From contig JAXMAR010000015.1 in the NCBI GenBank assembly GCA_046350295.1, positions 62,001 to 126,000 of the forward strand: a DNA stretch of 64,000 nucleotides, written 5' to 3'. Positions 26,638-35,190 of this stretch are shown piece by piece; position 1 is the stretch's first letter, and each line of letters begins with the position of its first letter. The position numbers and the translations under genes are program-made. The DNA comes from JAXMAR01 sp046350295. GTDB taxonomy: Bacteria; Planctomycetota; Planctomycetia; Gemmatales; Gemmataceae. Below the pieces are notes generated by a model. The model saw nothing but the letters and a program-made list of their open reading frames with translations, was not told where the DNA came from and did no database searches.

Positions 26638-26712
26638 CGGGGCGTAGCTCAGCATGGCTAGAGCGCGTGGTTTGGGACCACGAAGTCGCAGGTTCAAATC
26701 CTGTCGCCCCGA
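26638..26712 (+). tRNA. tRNA-Pro (UGG)
   Basis: Acceptor CGGGGCG/CGCCCCG, D-arm TAGCTCAGCATGGCTAGAGCG, anticodon stem CGTGG/CCACG with loop TTTGGGA (anticodon TGG), T-arm GCAGGTTCAAATCCTGT, discriminator A. Confidence 0.95.
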
Positions 26713-26725
26713 TTGTTTCGCAGGT

Positions 26726-26769
26726 CAAATCCCGCCGCTGGTTGCGGAAGCAACTGGCGACGGGATTTG
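26726..26769. repeat. Long stem-loop just after tRNA-Pro
   Basis: CAAATCCCGCCGCTGGTTGC pairs with GCAACTGGCGACGGGATTTG across GGAA with three mismatches or wobbles. The left arm with its preceding GCAGG resembles the tRNA T-arm (GCAGGTTCAAATCCTG), so it may derive from a partial tRNA copy, and it may act as a terminator. Confidence 0.55.
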
Positions 26770-26957
26770 AGCTTTTGCGGGGCAACGCCGGATTCCTCCG
26801 GCGACACGAACGAGAAATGGACTCGTTAGCCATTTAAGTTCTGTTCCGGGTGTCGATCTCGTCCTGGCCCGTTCGACCATGGAGTGAGCGCTCGGCAAAG
26901 CTGTTTGCTGAGCAAATCCAAGGGGAAGCGCATCTTGCACACAAGTGAGGAGAAAAC

Positions 26958-27338
26958 ATGAGAGTCATGGTGTTGGGCAAGGCCACCAAGGATACCGAAG
27001 CCGGGGTGATGCCGACCGCGCAAGCGTGGGAAGAGATGGAGCAATTCCAAGCGGAACTGGTCAAGGCAGGAATCGTGCTCGCCGCGGAAGGCCTGATGCC
27101 AAGCTCAACGGGCGTTCGTGTTCGTTTCTCCGGAAAGGACCGTATCGTTACGGACGGCCCGTTTACCGAAACCAAGGAGTTGGTAGCCGGCTACTCGATT
27201 TGGCAGGTGAAATCGATGGAAGAGGCCATTGCCTGGGTCAAGCGCTGCCCGATGACCACTGATGCCGAAGTCGAGATTCGCCCTATTTTCACTTACTCGC
27301 CTGAGGAAGTCAGCGAAATCGTATCCCAAGCCAAATGA
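26958..27338 (+). CDS. YCII/DGPF-domain protein
   Basis: A 126-residue protein from ATG after GTGAGGAGAAAAC. It carries the YCII-type signature (MRVMVLGKATKDTEAGVMPT at the start; VTDGPFTETKELVAGYSIWQ in the middle, the DGPF motif). The family has a ferredoxin-like fold and is often linked to ECF sigma factors of the SigJ/ECF41 type, though none is adjacent here. Enzyme activity is unproven. The gene lies between tRNA-Pro and a copy of the tRNA-Pro 3' end. Confidence 0.88.
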   Translation: MRVMVLGKATKDTEAGVMPTAQAWEEMEQFQAELVKAGIVLAAEGLMPSSTGVRVRFSGKDRIVTDGPFTETKELVAGYSIWQVKSMEEAIAWVKRCPMTTDAEVEIRPIFTYSPEEVSEIVSQAK

Positions 27339-27468
27339 TGATGTCGGCGAGGGACCATGTGAAGCACAATCGCGCCTGGCTTACGACTCTTTTGCGCCTT
27401 CTGGCGCTCCGGAAAAACTCTCCCCAGCGCGGTTTCCCAGGAGGCGCCCAAAAGTTCGATAGGCGTCT

Positions 27469-27481
27469 TGTCGCCCCGATT
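27469..27481 (+). repeat. 13-bp copy of the tRNA-Pro 3' end
   Basis: TGTCGCCCCGATT is identical to 26702-26714, the last bases of tRNA-Pro plus two. The two copies bracket the YCII gene, as attL/attR-type repeats would after integration into a tRNA 3' end. At 13 bp it could also be chance. Confidence 0.4.
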
Positions 27482-27532
27482 CACCTTTCCGCTGCGTCCA
27501 CCTCGCGCCGTCGCGTTCCATCCAGTGCTCGT

Positions 27533-29034
27533 TCAATTCGGCCGCTCATCCTGGTAGAACGCGATGACCGCCCGCACGGCGCGGCGCCACTCGTCGCGGC
27601 GCCGCGCTCGCTCCGCGGCCGGCAGCTTCGGCTCGTAGCGCGTTCCGGCGGCCAGCAACTCGCGCAGCGACTCGACGCTCGGCCAGTAGCCGATGTGCAG
27701 TCCGGCCAGGAAGGCCGCTCCCAGCGCGGTCGCCTCGCTCTGTCCCGAGGCCAGGACCGGGATGCCGAGCAGGTCCGCCTGCTTGTGCAGGAACCAGGCG
27801 TTTCGCGCCATGCCGCCGTCCACCGCCAGCGCCGCGAGCGCTTGACCGGTATCCCCGGCGGCCGCTTCGATGAGGTCCGCCACCTGCAGCGCGACCCCTT
27901 CCAGGGCGGCACGCGCCCAGGTCGGCGGCCGTGGTGTTGCGGGTCAAACCGAAGAGGACGCCACGCGCGTCGGGGACCCAGTGCGGCGCCGAGGCCGACG
28001 AAAGCGGGGACGAAGATCACCGGCTGGGACGGGTCGGACTGGGCGGCGAGGGCCTCCACCTCCGGGGCGGTGGGGATGAAGCGCATGCCGTCGCGCAGCC
28101 ACTGCACCGCCGCGCCGGCGACGAAAACGCTCCCCTCCAGGACGTACTGCTTCTGTTCGGAGACCGTGGCGGCGAGGCTGGCGAGCAGGCGATGGCGCGA
28201 CAGGACCGGCGCCGTCCCGGTATGCTCGAGGAAGAAGGCGCCGGTGCCGTAGGTGCACTTGGCGGCTCCGGGAGTGAAGCCGCCCTGGCCGAACAGGGCG
28301 GCCTGCTGATCGCCGGCGCAGCCGGTGATGGAAATGCCGTCGGGCAGGAACGCGAGGCCGGCGGTGGCGCCGAAGGCGGAGGCGCTTGGCTGGATGCGGG
28401 GCAGCAAACCGGCCGGGATGTGGAAGAAGCGGAGAAGATCGTCGTCCCAGGCGGCGTCGTGGATGTTGCACAAGAGCGTGCGCGAGGCGTTGCTGACATC
28501 GGTGGCGTGAGTCGCGCCGCCGGTGAGGTTCCAGAGCAGCCAGGTGTCGATGGTCCCGGCCAGAAGCTCGCCGCGCTCGGCGGCGGCGCGAGCGCCGGGC
28601 ACGTTGTCGAGCAGCCAGCGCAGCTTCGTCGCGGAGAAGTAGGGGTCGAGCAAGAGACCGGTCTTGCCGCGCAGCCAGTCCTCGCTGTCCCGATGGAGGC
28701 GGCAGAAGTCGGCAGTGCGGCGATCCTGCCAGACGAGAGCATGCGCGATCGGTTTCCCGGTGGCCCGGTCCCAGAGAACGACGGTCTCCCGCTGATTGGT
28801 GACGCCGACGGCGGCGATCTGCGCGGCGTTGACCCCCGCGCCGGCCAGGGCGGCGGGGACCACTTCACTCACCGTGCGCCAGATCTCGACGGCGTCATGC
28901 TCGACCAGGCCGGGGGCCGGAAAGTGCTGCGTCACATCCCGGCCGGCGCTGCCGCGGCAGGCGCCCCGCTGGTCAAACACGAGGGCGCGGGTGCTGGTGG
29001 TACCCTGATCGATGGCGAGGATGAAAGTATCCAT
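27533..29034 (-). pseudogene. glpK: Glycerol kinase, frameshifted
   Basis: FGGY-family kinase beginning MDTFILAIDQGTTSTRALVF, with the glycerol-kinase motifs VTNQRETVVLWDRATG, ALVWQDRRT and CAGDQQAALFGQG. The frame is open from ATG at 29032-29034 to about 27995, then breaks near 27990 (two bases missing after GLGA) and 27925 (one base gained). The end continues in another frame as MADLIEAAAGDTGQALAALA and VDGGMARNAWFLHKQADLLG, stopping at 27533. Full length would be about 500 residues, normal for GlpK, which phosphorylates glycerol to glycerol-3-phosphate. No transporter or dehydrogenase is nearby. It is a pseudogene or carries sequence errors. Confidence 0.8.
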
Positions 29035-29055
29035 GGTGTTCGCATCGTTTGGCTC

Positions 29056-29143
29056 GGCAACGCAAAAGGGGACTGTCCCTCTCGCCCTGCCAAGGAGCCT
29101 GGTATTGCGCCCAAGCGAAAGGGACAGTCCCCTTTGCGTTGCC
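29056..29143. repeat. Dispersed palindromic element (GGGACTGTCCC type), copy 1
   Basis: Arms at 29056-29085 and 29115-29143 are near-perfect inverted repeats (GGCAACGCAAAGGGGACTGT type) with one extra base and one mismatch. It lies just upstream of glpK, in the divergent region. Related elements occur at 42563-42612 and 55248-55268. Confidence 0.75.
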
Positions 29144-29294
29144 AAGCCGCATCATTTCACAAACGTGGCATATTGTTCCCCTGATTTTCGCACTTCCGCT
29201 CCGGAAATGAACTATAGTTTTGCAGGTTGTGTCGAGAAGAGCGCCCCCAATACGCCTCGCCGGCTCTGCGGCACGGGAACAGGAACTCCGACTC

Positions 29295-30314
29295 ATGTCG
29301 ATGGTTTGCCCCCAATGCAAGCAGGTCTTCGAGCAGCGCCTGAGCTGCCCCGCCTGCGGCGTGCGCCTGCAGTTTCAGGTTTCTTCCTACACGCCGTCCG
29401 CCCCTGCCGCCGCCGCGGACGAGGACAACTGGCAAAAGACGCCTTGGGGCCGCATGGTCATCGGCCTGTTGCTCGCCCAGGGGCTGGCCTACTCGATCCA
29501 GCAGATGATCTCGGCCGGATTCATGGCGAGCGGCGAGCACGGACCGGTCTGGTCGACGCTGTGGGGCATCGTTCTGTTGCACGCCGTCCAGGGCATGACG
29601 CTCATCATCGGCGGCGCCATCTGCGGCGCGGGCCAGCGCCGTGGCACGCTCTACGGCAGCCTCATCGGCCTGATCAACGGCATCATTTTCCTCTTCCTGC
29701 AGCGGCAAACCGGGGACGTCTTCACTGAAGCGGCCATCATCGGGCAACCCATTCTGCACCTGGCCTTCGGCGCCCTGGGCGGCTTGCTGGGGACGCTCAT
29801 CTGGCGGCCCACGCCGGTGTTCACGCCGCCGCCGGAGGCCGCTTCGACCTCCAACCGGCCGAAGATCAGCCTGCCCGCCTCGTTTCGCCTGTTCGACGGG
29901 CCCGTGCATTTGACGCGAGTGCTGTTCGGGATCGCGATCGTCGTCGGTGGCGTAATGTGGTCGAACGTCATCCTGGAGTTCGCGCTCAACGCCAGCCAGG
30001 GGGCGCTCGCGCTGCGGTCCCATTTGCAGGCGCAGCTCGTCAGCTGGGAAATCTCCGGCCTGGCCATCCTGTTCGGCTCCGGCCTCGCCGGCGCCTGCAC
30101 CTTCAACGGCTTCAAGCAGGGACTCTGCGTCGGCCTGGGCGCGGCGCTGTCCTACGCCGCCATGCAACTCGGCAACCCGACCACGGTCCTCGAAAAGACC
30201 CTGCTCATGATGCTCGCCATCCTCGTCCTGTCCCTCGCCGGCGGCTGGTTCGGCGGCCAACTGCTGCCCCCGCTGAGCCCGAGCAGGCCGAAGAATCGTA
30301 TCCTGACCGGCTGA
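29295..30314 (+). CDS. Zinc-ribbon integral membrane protein
   Basis: A 339-residue protein starting at ATG 29295 (MSMVCPQCKQVFEQRLSCPA). The N-terminal zinc ribbon is CPQC-x10-CPAC. After a Pro/Ala linker come about eight hydrophobic segments (for example MVIGLLLAQGLAYSIQQMIS, ILHLAFGALGGLLGTLIW and TLLMMLAILVLSLAGG). The 364-residue upstream extension was rejected because it lacks the motif and a ribosome site. The zinc-ribbon plus membrane-domain layout is common in planctomycetes; function unknown. Confidence 0.82.
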   Translation: MSMVCPQCKQVFEQRLSCPACGVRLQFQVSSYTPSAPAAAADEDNWQKTPWGRMVIGLLLAQGLAYSIQQMISAGFMASGEHGPVWSTLWGIVLLHAVQGMTLIIGGAICGAGQRRGTLYGSLIGLINGIIFLFLQRQTGDVFTEAAIIGQPILHLAFGALGGLLGTLIWRPTPVFTPPPEAASTSNRPKISLPASFRLFDGPVHLTRVLFGIAIVVGGVMWSNVILEFALNASQGALALRSHLQAQLVSWEISGLAILFGSGLAGACTFNGFKQGLCVGLGAALSYAAMQLGNPTTVLEKTLLMMLAILVLSLAGGWFGGQLLPPLSPSRPKNRILTG

Positions 30315-30340
30315 GGCTCAAGGAGCCTGACCGTAAGCGT

Positions 30341-30372
30341 GAGACGCCGCGATCTGCGGCGTCTCGCTTTTT
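30341..30372 (+). terminator. Intrinsic terminator of the zinc-ribbon membrane gene
   Basis: A perfect 10-bp stem GAGACGCCGC/GCGGCGTCTC with loop GATCT, followed by GCTTTTT, 27 bp after the stop codon. Confidence 0.9.
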
Positions 30373-30450
30373 GGGAATAGAAACGGGCATGGCTCGAAGA
30401 AAGTCCGAACCTTGTCCGCGTCTCGCGTGACGGATATTGTGTAGGAGAAC

Positions 30451-30533
30451 GCCGAAGTGGCGGAATGGCAGACGCGATAGACTCAAAATCTATTATCCGT
30501 AAGGGTGTGTGGGTTCGAGTCCCACCTTCGGCA
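30451..30533 (+). tRNA. tRNA-Leu (CAA)
   Basis: Class II tRNA: acceptor GCCGAAG/CTTCGGC, D-arm TGGCGGAATGGCAGACGC, anticodon stem ATAGA/TCTAT with loop CTCAAAA (anticodon CAA), long variable arm ATCCGTAAGGGT, T-arm GTGGGTTCGAGTCCCAC, discriminator A. Confidence 0.95.
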
Positions 30534-30570
30534 ATCAGCTTGTCTTCGACTTCGCGGTATGAAACACAAA

Positions 30571-30596
30571 GAGCCTCGGACAGACGTCCGAGGCTC
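30571..30596. terminator. Bidirectional stem-loop between tRNA-Leu and the PEP-CTERM gene
   Basis: A perfect 11-bp stem GAGCCTCGGAC/GTCCGAGGCTC with loop AGAC, located between the 3' ends of the two convergent genes. Confidence 0.7.
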
Positions 30597-30624
30597 CGTT
30601 ACGTTCACGCCGCCGCTCTCATGC

Positions 30625-31233
30625 TCACGCAAGCTGCTTCCGGCGTCGCCAGCCGAAGTATCCGGCGGCGGTCAACATGCCGAACAGCGCCAGGCTGGTG
30701 GGTTCGGGGACGGTGGAACGGATATAATACTGGTCGACACCGGTATCGAACGCCAGTTGCCAGTCGTTATTCTCTGCAAGTGAACCCAGATTAATCGGGG
30801 TGGCCGTCGTGTTGTTGGGGACAAGGGCGAGTGGGTTCCCGTTCAACGAATCCCCGGATATGAACGTGACGTGATCGGGCGTCGTATTGGCAAACCCCTG
30901 AATCACAAAGAGATCCGAGTTCCCCCCTGCATCGGTGAAATACCGATAAAAATAAACGTCCGAGTTCCAGTTGAGCTGGTTAGTGAACGTGAAGGAGAGA
31001 GTTTCCCCGGAAAGATTGAAAGCGCTAAAGTTGTTCGAAGCGAAGTTGCTACCGTTGATCACGGTACCGGATCCAGGGGGAGCAGCCCCCGGCGAAGTAA
31101 TCGAAAAGGGCGATGCCACACTCAACGTCATACCACCGGGGCCGTCGTCGATCGAGATGATGCCCGCTTGGGCTACAGGCGCAGCCAAGCACAACAGGGC
31201 GCAGGCCAGAACCGTTCTTGCGAGTTTCTTCAC
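30625..31233 (-). CDS. PEP-CTERM sorted exported protein
   Basis: A 202-residue protein from GTG at 31231-31233 (AAGGCGG upstream); another in-frame GTG lies at 31252-31254. Signal peptide KKLARTVLACALLCLAAPVA, cleaved after AQA. The mature part is a Ser/Thr/Asn-rich beta protein. The C-terminal sorting signal is complete: VPEPTSLALFGMLTAAGYFG then WRRRKQLA, that is the PEP motif, a membrane helix and a basic tail. In bacteria with EpsH/exosortase this targets proteins to the outer surface or biofilm matrix; no exosortase is in the window. The gene lies between tRNA-Leu and a copy of the tRNA-Leu 3' end. Confidence 0.9.
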   Translation of the reverse strand: MKKLARTVLACALLCLAAPVAQAGIISIDDGPGGMTLSVASPFSITSPGAAPPGSGTVINGSNFASNNFSAFNLSGETLSFTFTNQLNWNSDVYFYRYFTDAGGNSDLFVIQGFANTTPDHVTFISGDSLNGNPLALVPNNTTATPINLGSLAENNDWQLAFDTGVDQYYIRSTVPEPTSLALFGMLTAAGYFGWRRRKQLA

Positions 31234-31464
31234 GGTGCATCCGCCTTTCTGCACGAGGGGTTTTCGCTGGGGATAGAGGCAGGCGGCCTTTAGTGTGCCC
31301 CATTTCTTCGGGGAAGCAAGTTACGTTTTCTCCATTTTCTCCAGTTTATCCATTTTAAGCACCGCCGGTCCCAGCCTTCCGCTTCCACGGTGACCTGCCC
31401 GACCAGAGTCTGCGCCGTGGTAACGAAAAGCTTGCGGCCAACCTCGGGCAAATCGGGTCACGAT

Positions 31465-31480
31465 CCACCTTCGGCAATCA
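31465..31480 (+). repeat. 16-bp copy of the tRNA-Leu 3' end
   Basis: CCACCTTCGGCAATCA is identical to 30522-30537 (the end of the tRNA-Leu T-stem, 3' acceptor strand and four bases beyond). The pair brackets about 930 bp containing the PEP-CTERM gene, as expected for integration into a tRNA 3' end. Confidence 0.55.
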
Positions 31481-31566
31481 CACTCCACGCCTGACGAAAA
31501 TACGCTCCGCATTCCCACGCAGCAGCAGCCGCGCAGGTCCGTTCAGGCCGGCCTCTGGATAGCGCC
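31478..31566 (-). pseudogene. Amidohydrolase (UxaC-type) C-terminal fragment
   Basis: The minus strand reads RYPEAGLNGPARLLLRGNAE then RIFVRRGV and a stop. ARLLLRGNAERIF closely matches the C-terminus of the UxaC-like protein at 37.6-38.9 kb (ARLLLRGNAERVFLQR). Only about 28 codons remain, bounded upstream by an in-frame TGA, and the stop codon lies inside the tRNA-Leu end copy. It looks like the remnant of a paralogue interrupted by insertion or deletion. Confidence 0.6.
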
Positions 31567-31634
31567 GTCACCGTCTCATTTTTGCCTCATCCGGTTTTCG
31601 CGTGTTGTTTTCGTCGGTCGCCTCGCGCAGTCCC

Positions 31635-31660
31635 GTTACGGGTTCCTCTTCTCTGTTCGC
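31635..31660. repeat. 26-bp inverted repeat, left copy
   Basis: An exact reverse complement of 31980-32005. Pairing continues inward for 7 of the next 10 bases. It overlaps the last codons and the stop of the CHC2 zinc-finger gene. Confidence 0.85.
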
Positions 31661-31965
31661 TTGTGCAGCCAGGGAACCTCTCGATGCAGACGAGCGCACA
31701 ATTCAAGGGCGGCTTCATGGACCGGCTTCCTGGCCGCTTTCGCCCAAAGGTCGAGCTGGTTTCCGGCGGCTCCGCACTTGAAGCAGCGGAAGGCATGCTT
31801 GATGAGAATGGCGGAAAACACGCGGTTGCCGCCTTCTTCGCCATGCAGGGGGCACGGTCCCCGAACCTGGCTTCCGGCGGATCGGGCAGCCTCAAAACCG
31901 AGTAGCCCAAGGACATCCGCCATGGAAACCGCCTCTCGAACTTTGCGAAAGTCGATGGCCGGCAT
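31636..31965 (-). CDS. Stand-alone CHC2 zinc-finger protein (DnaG-primase type)
   Basis: A 109-residue protein from ATG at 31963-31965 (MPAIDFRKVREAVSMADVLG). It contains a CHC2 finger like the N-terminus of DnaG: CPLH, about 24 residues, then CFKC in FRCFKCGAAGNQLDLWAK, but no primase core. The frame is open 63 bp further upstream through the inverted repeat, and its stop codon lies in the other repeat copy. Such short CHC2 proteins suggest a mobile-element or plasmid replication function binding DNA; the true role is unknown. Confidence 0.78.
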   Translation of the reverse strand: MPAIDFRKVREAVSMADVLGLLGFEAARSAGSQVRGPCPLHGEEGGNRVFSAILIKHAFRCFKCGAAGNQLDLWAKAARKPVHEAALELCARLHREVPWLHKRTEKRNP

Positions 31966-31979
31966 GCCTTGCTGCTCAC

Positions 31980-32005
31980 GCGAACAGAGAAGAGGAACCC
32001 GTAAC
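31980..32005. repeat. 26-bp inverted repeat, right copy
   Basis: The partner of 31635-31660, 15 bp upstream of the CHC2 gene start. Together they enclose the gene within about 370 bp, resembling terminal inverted repeats of a small element. I saw no clear target-site duplication outside them. Confidence 0.85.
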
Positions 32006-32070
32006 AGGATACCGGCAAATGACTCCACCCGGAATCCAAAACGCGCGTGTCCGCGTGTCCCGGATGAGCC

Positions 32071-35000
32071 TCATTTTTCCGTGAGTGCAATGTCAATGTC
32101 CCAGAGACGCACGGTTCCCTCGGCGCCACAGGAGGCGCACAGGCGGCCATCCGGCGAAAACGTCAAGGCGAGTGGGCTTCCTTCGTGGCCGGAGAGGAGG
32201 GCGAGGCGGCGCCCCGCGCTCCAGTTCCAGACGGCGACGTCGCCCCGGGAGAAGATGTCGGGCGCCGCGGTGGTCTTGCTCGGCGTCGCCTTGCCGCCGC
32301 CACCGGCGAGGATGGCGCCCTTGGGGGAGAAGGCCAGGCAGGCGACGCGGTCCAAACGCTCCTCGGTCCACGTCGCGACGATCTTCGCCTTGTCGAGGTC
32401 CCAGACGGAGACCACGCCCCTGGGCGCAGCATCCTTGGCGCCCTTCGAGACGGGATCCTTGGCGGCCTTTACGGCGGCGGGTTTGGACACGGGGCCGCCG
32501 CCGGCGGCGAGCCGTTGCCCGTCAGGGCTGAAAGTCGCGCATGCGAGGGAATGCGCCGCCTCGAAGGAGTGAAGCAACTTGACAGCGCCAACATGCCAGA
32601 CTTCAAGCCGGTTCTCCGGCCCGGCGCAGGCGATGAGCCGGCCGTCCGGTGAGAAGACCAGCGGACCGTCCGCACTGAAGGTGGTGGGCAGGCGCGCCAG
32701 CCTTTTCTGATCGGCGACGCGCCACACCAGCACCGGGCCCCCGCTGCTCCCCGTGGCTACCAGGCTCCCATCGGCGGCCAGGGCGATTCTGGCGCCGGAG
32801 GCGGGATGGTCGGCGGAGATCTTGCATTCCTTGGCGGCTTCGCGGTCGATGACATGCAGGACGGTGGCGTCAGGGGCGGCATCGGGCTCGAGCCAGGCCT
32901 GGACTTTGCCGTTGGCGGCGACTGCCAGGGCGGCGATAATCCTGCCCTTGGCGGCGCGAGTTTCTCCGGTGTGCCCGGCGCGCGGCTCCCAGACGCGCCA
33001 GTCGGCGCCATCGTTTTCCAGGTCTTTCACTCCGCGGCGCACGTAGGCGCGGCCTACGATCAGCGTATCGGCGACGAAGGTCGCGACCGCGGCGCCCGTG
33101 GGCCGAGCGCCGTCACGCACGACGGCATACTCCATGGGCGGTTGCGCGCTCCAGATCTTGAGCTCGTACGGAGGAAGCTTGAGGCGATCAACGCTAGGCG
33201 CGGCGCCGTGGCTGAGGAGAGCCTGGTCGTCCGCGGCGAAGGCCAGCCACGGGAAGTCGCCGTGGTGAGCGGGGAGAGTAACGCGCTCGCGCCAATCCGA
33301 AACGCTCCAAAGCTTCAGCGAGCCGTCTTTTGCCGCGCCGGTCTCCAGGGTCTGATTGTCGCGCGAGAACGCCAGGGCGGTGGCGCCGCCCGGGGTTCCC
33401 TGCAGGGTCGCCTGCACGAGCCCGGAACTCGTGTCCCAGATGCGAATCCATCCCTTACCGTAACTTGCCAAGGCCAGCCATTTGCCATCGCTGGAGAGCG
33501 TTCCCTTTTCCATGAACGGTTCCTCGGAGTCTTCGAGGGAGCAGACCTTTTCGCCCGTGAGAGGATGGAACAGGCTCATGGAAGGGGGCTTGCCCGAGGC
33601 GGACTTGCGCACCAGCGCCCTGGGCAGCTTTTCGCTGTCACAGGGGAGCAGAAACAGGGCGCCGCCGAGCGCGGGGCCTCGCGCCACCTCTTCCCCCGTC
33701 CCGACGTCGCGGCACAGAATCCGCCCCTTGTCGTCCAGGTTCAGCACGTGCGGCGCATCGCGGTCCCATGCGAAGAGGTTCCCATAAGAGTCGATCTCCA
33801 GCGTGCGCAGGAGTTCGCCCTTGGCGACGTCGAACACGACAATGCCGCGCTTCCGCGCGGACGCGCTTTTCGGCAAGGTCGCCATGAAGCCCAGGAACTT
33901 GCCGTCGCCGCTGAAGAGCAGCGGCGATAACGGAGTCATCGGTTCCGTGCAGGGGAGTCTCTGCGTCACCTTTCCAGCAGCCACGTCCCAGAGCAAGATC
34001 GGATCATCCGGTTTGAAGGACCCGGTGGCGAGGGTCTTGCCGTCGCGACTCAGGGCGCAGTGGAGCCGGTCGGTCGGTCCGGGGAAGAGGCGGCGCTGCG
34101 GGCCCTCCTCGATCGCCCAGGTGGTGACGCCCCCATCGTCGCTGGTGATCAGCTCCTTGCCGTCCGCGGACCAGAGCATTCCTCTCGCCTTGCCGCCGGG
34201 CATGAGAAGTTGTCGCCGCTCGCGCCCGGTGGCGGCCTCCCACAAGCGGATGTCCTCGCCCCGGCTCGCCAGGATGGTCCCCTTCGGCGAGAACGCCAGG
34301 TCGCGCGCGGCGTGGCTCACGACGCTGACGAGCACGTCGCCGCTCTCGATGTCCCAGATCTTGATCGACGCGTCCAGGCCGCTCGTCGCGAGCTTTTTTC
34401 CGTCGGGACTGAAGGCGAGGGCGCTGATCTCCGCCGTGTGAGCGAGCAGACTTCGAACCTCCTTGTGCTCGACCAGGTCCCAGATCCTGGCCGTCCGCTT
34501 GTCGCAGGCCACGGCGAGCGTCTCGCCGTTCGGCGCGAACGCGGCCAGGGCGCATCCCGTCGCAGGCAATGTATGCCGCAGCTTCCTGTCCTCGACCGTC
34601 CAGAGTTGCACGCCGTCCGTCGCGCACACCGCGAGCGTTTTGCCGTCGCTGCTGAAAGTCAGGGCACGCGCCTCCACGGGGCCCAGCGGGACGGAGGCGC
34701 CCGTCATGCAGTCCTGCAAGGTCACCTCCGTCGAGCTAGCCAGCGCCAGGGTGCTCCCGTCCGGAGCAAGCGCCATCGCCCGCACGCCCCCCTTGGGTTG
34801 TTCCAGCCGGCGCCAGTCCGCCCCGGCCTCCTTGCGGAAGCGCAGCGTCAGGCCGACGCGCGGCGGCACGTAGCTGTCGAAGACCGAGCCGCTGGAGAAC
34901 GGACCGCCGAAACCACTGAAGCCGCCAAGACCCGGCCCGCCGAAGCCCCCACCGAGGCTCGGACCGCCGAAGGAGCCGCGCCCGCCGAGGGAGCCGATGG

Positions 35001-35190
35001 GCGGCGAATCACGGCCGCCGAAGCCGGGATGCGAGAAATAGGTGAGAGTATCGAAGCCGCCGCCGCTGCTGACGGGGGAGAGAAGGGCCAGGCTCTTGCC
35101 GTCGCGGGACCCGGTCAGGCCGACGGTGTCGCTGCCGCCCGAGCCGGCCGAGCCCGGGATGTTGTCGCGGACGGCGGCGCCCGCGGCTGT
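32071..35190 (-). CDS. WD40-repeat C-terminal module of a frameshifted kinase
   Basis: About 1,040 residues continuing the kinase gene in another frame from about 35180 (AVRDNIPGSAGSGGSDTVGL). A Gly/Phe-rich spacer (GGFGGPGLGGFSGFGGPF) is followed by many WD40 blades, for example ISALAFSPDGKKLATSGLD with IKIWDIESGDVL, and at the end LALTFSPDGRLCASCG with VRLWDIDIALTEK. Kinase-WD40 fusions of this kind are common in Gemmataceae, where the propeller is thought to be a periplasmic or protein-binding sensor. The break is near GTACAGCCGCGGGCGCC. The module has no convincing start signal of its own, so it is the 3' part of the kinase gene, disrupted or with a sequencing error. Confidence 0.75.
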   Translation of the reverse strand, partial: TAAGAAVRDNIPGSAGSGGSDTVGLTGSRDGKSLALLSPVSSGGGFDTLTYFSHPGFGGRDSPPIGSLGGRGSFGGPSLGGGFGGPGLGGFSGFGGPFSSGSVFDSYVPPRVGLTLRFRKEAGADWRRLEQPKGGVRAMALAPDGSTLALASSTEVTLQDCMTGASVPLGPVEARALTFSSDGKTLAVCATDGVQLWTVEDRKLRHTLPATGCALAAFAPNGETLAVACDKRTARIWDLVEHKEVRSLLAHTAEISALAFSPDGKKLATSGLDASIKIWDIESGDVLVSVVSHAARDLAFSPKGTILASRGEDIRLWEAATGRERRQLLMPGGKARGMLWSADGKELITSDDGGVTTWAIEEGPQRRLFPGPTDRLHCALSRDGKTLATGSFKPDDPILLWDVAAGKVTQRLPCTEPMTPLSPLLFSGDGKFLGFMATLPKSASARKRGIVVFDVAKGELLRTLEIDSYGNLFAWDRDAPHVLNLDDKGRILCRDVGTGEEVARGPALGGALFLLPCDSEKLPRALVRKSASGKPPSMSLFHPLTGEKVCSLEDSEEPFMEKGTLSSDGKWLALASYGKGWIRIWDTSSGLVQATLQGTPGGATALAFSRDNQTLETGAAKDGSLKLWSVSDWRERVTLPAHHGDFPWLAFAADDQALLSHGAAPSVDRLKLPPYELKIWSAQPPMEYAVVRDGARPTGAAVATFVADTLIVGRAYVRRGVKDLENDGADWRVWEPRAGHTGETRAAKGRIIAALAVAANGKVQAWLEPDAAPDATVLHVIDREAAKECKISADHPASGARIALAADGSLVATGSSGGPVLVWRVADQKRLARLPTTFSADGPLVFSPDGRLIACAGPENRLEVWHVGAVKLLHSFEAAHSLACATFSPDGQRLAAGGGPVSKPAAVKAAKDPVSKGAKDAAPRGVVSVWDLDKAKIVATWTEERLDRVACLAFSPKGAILAGGGGKATPSKTTAAPDIFSRGDVAVWNWSAGRRLALLSGHEGSPLALTFSPDGRLCASCGAEGTVRLWDIDIALTEK

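Noticed and set aside
27481..27532. Extended C-terminus of glycerol kinase in the long open frame
   Set aside because: The conserved GlpK end is in another frame and stops at 27533; the extension is arginine-rich nonsense after the frameshift.
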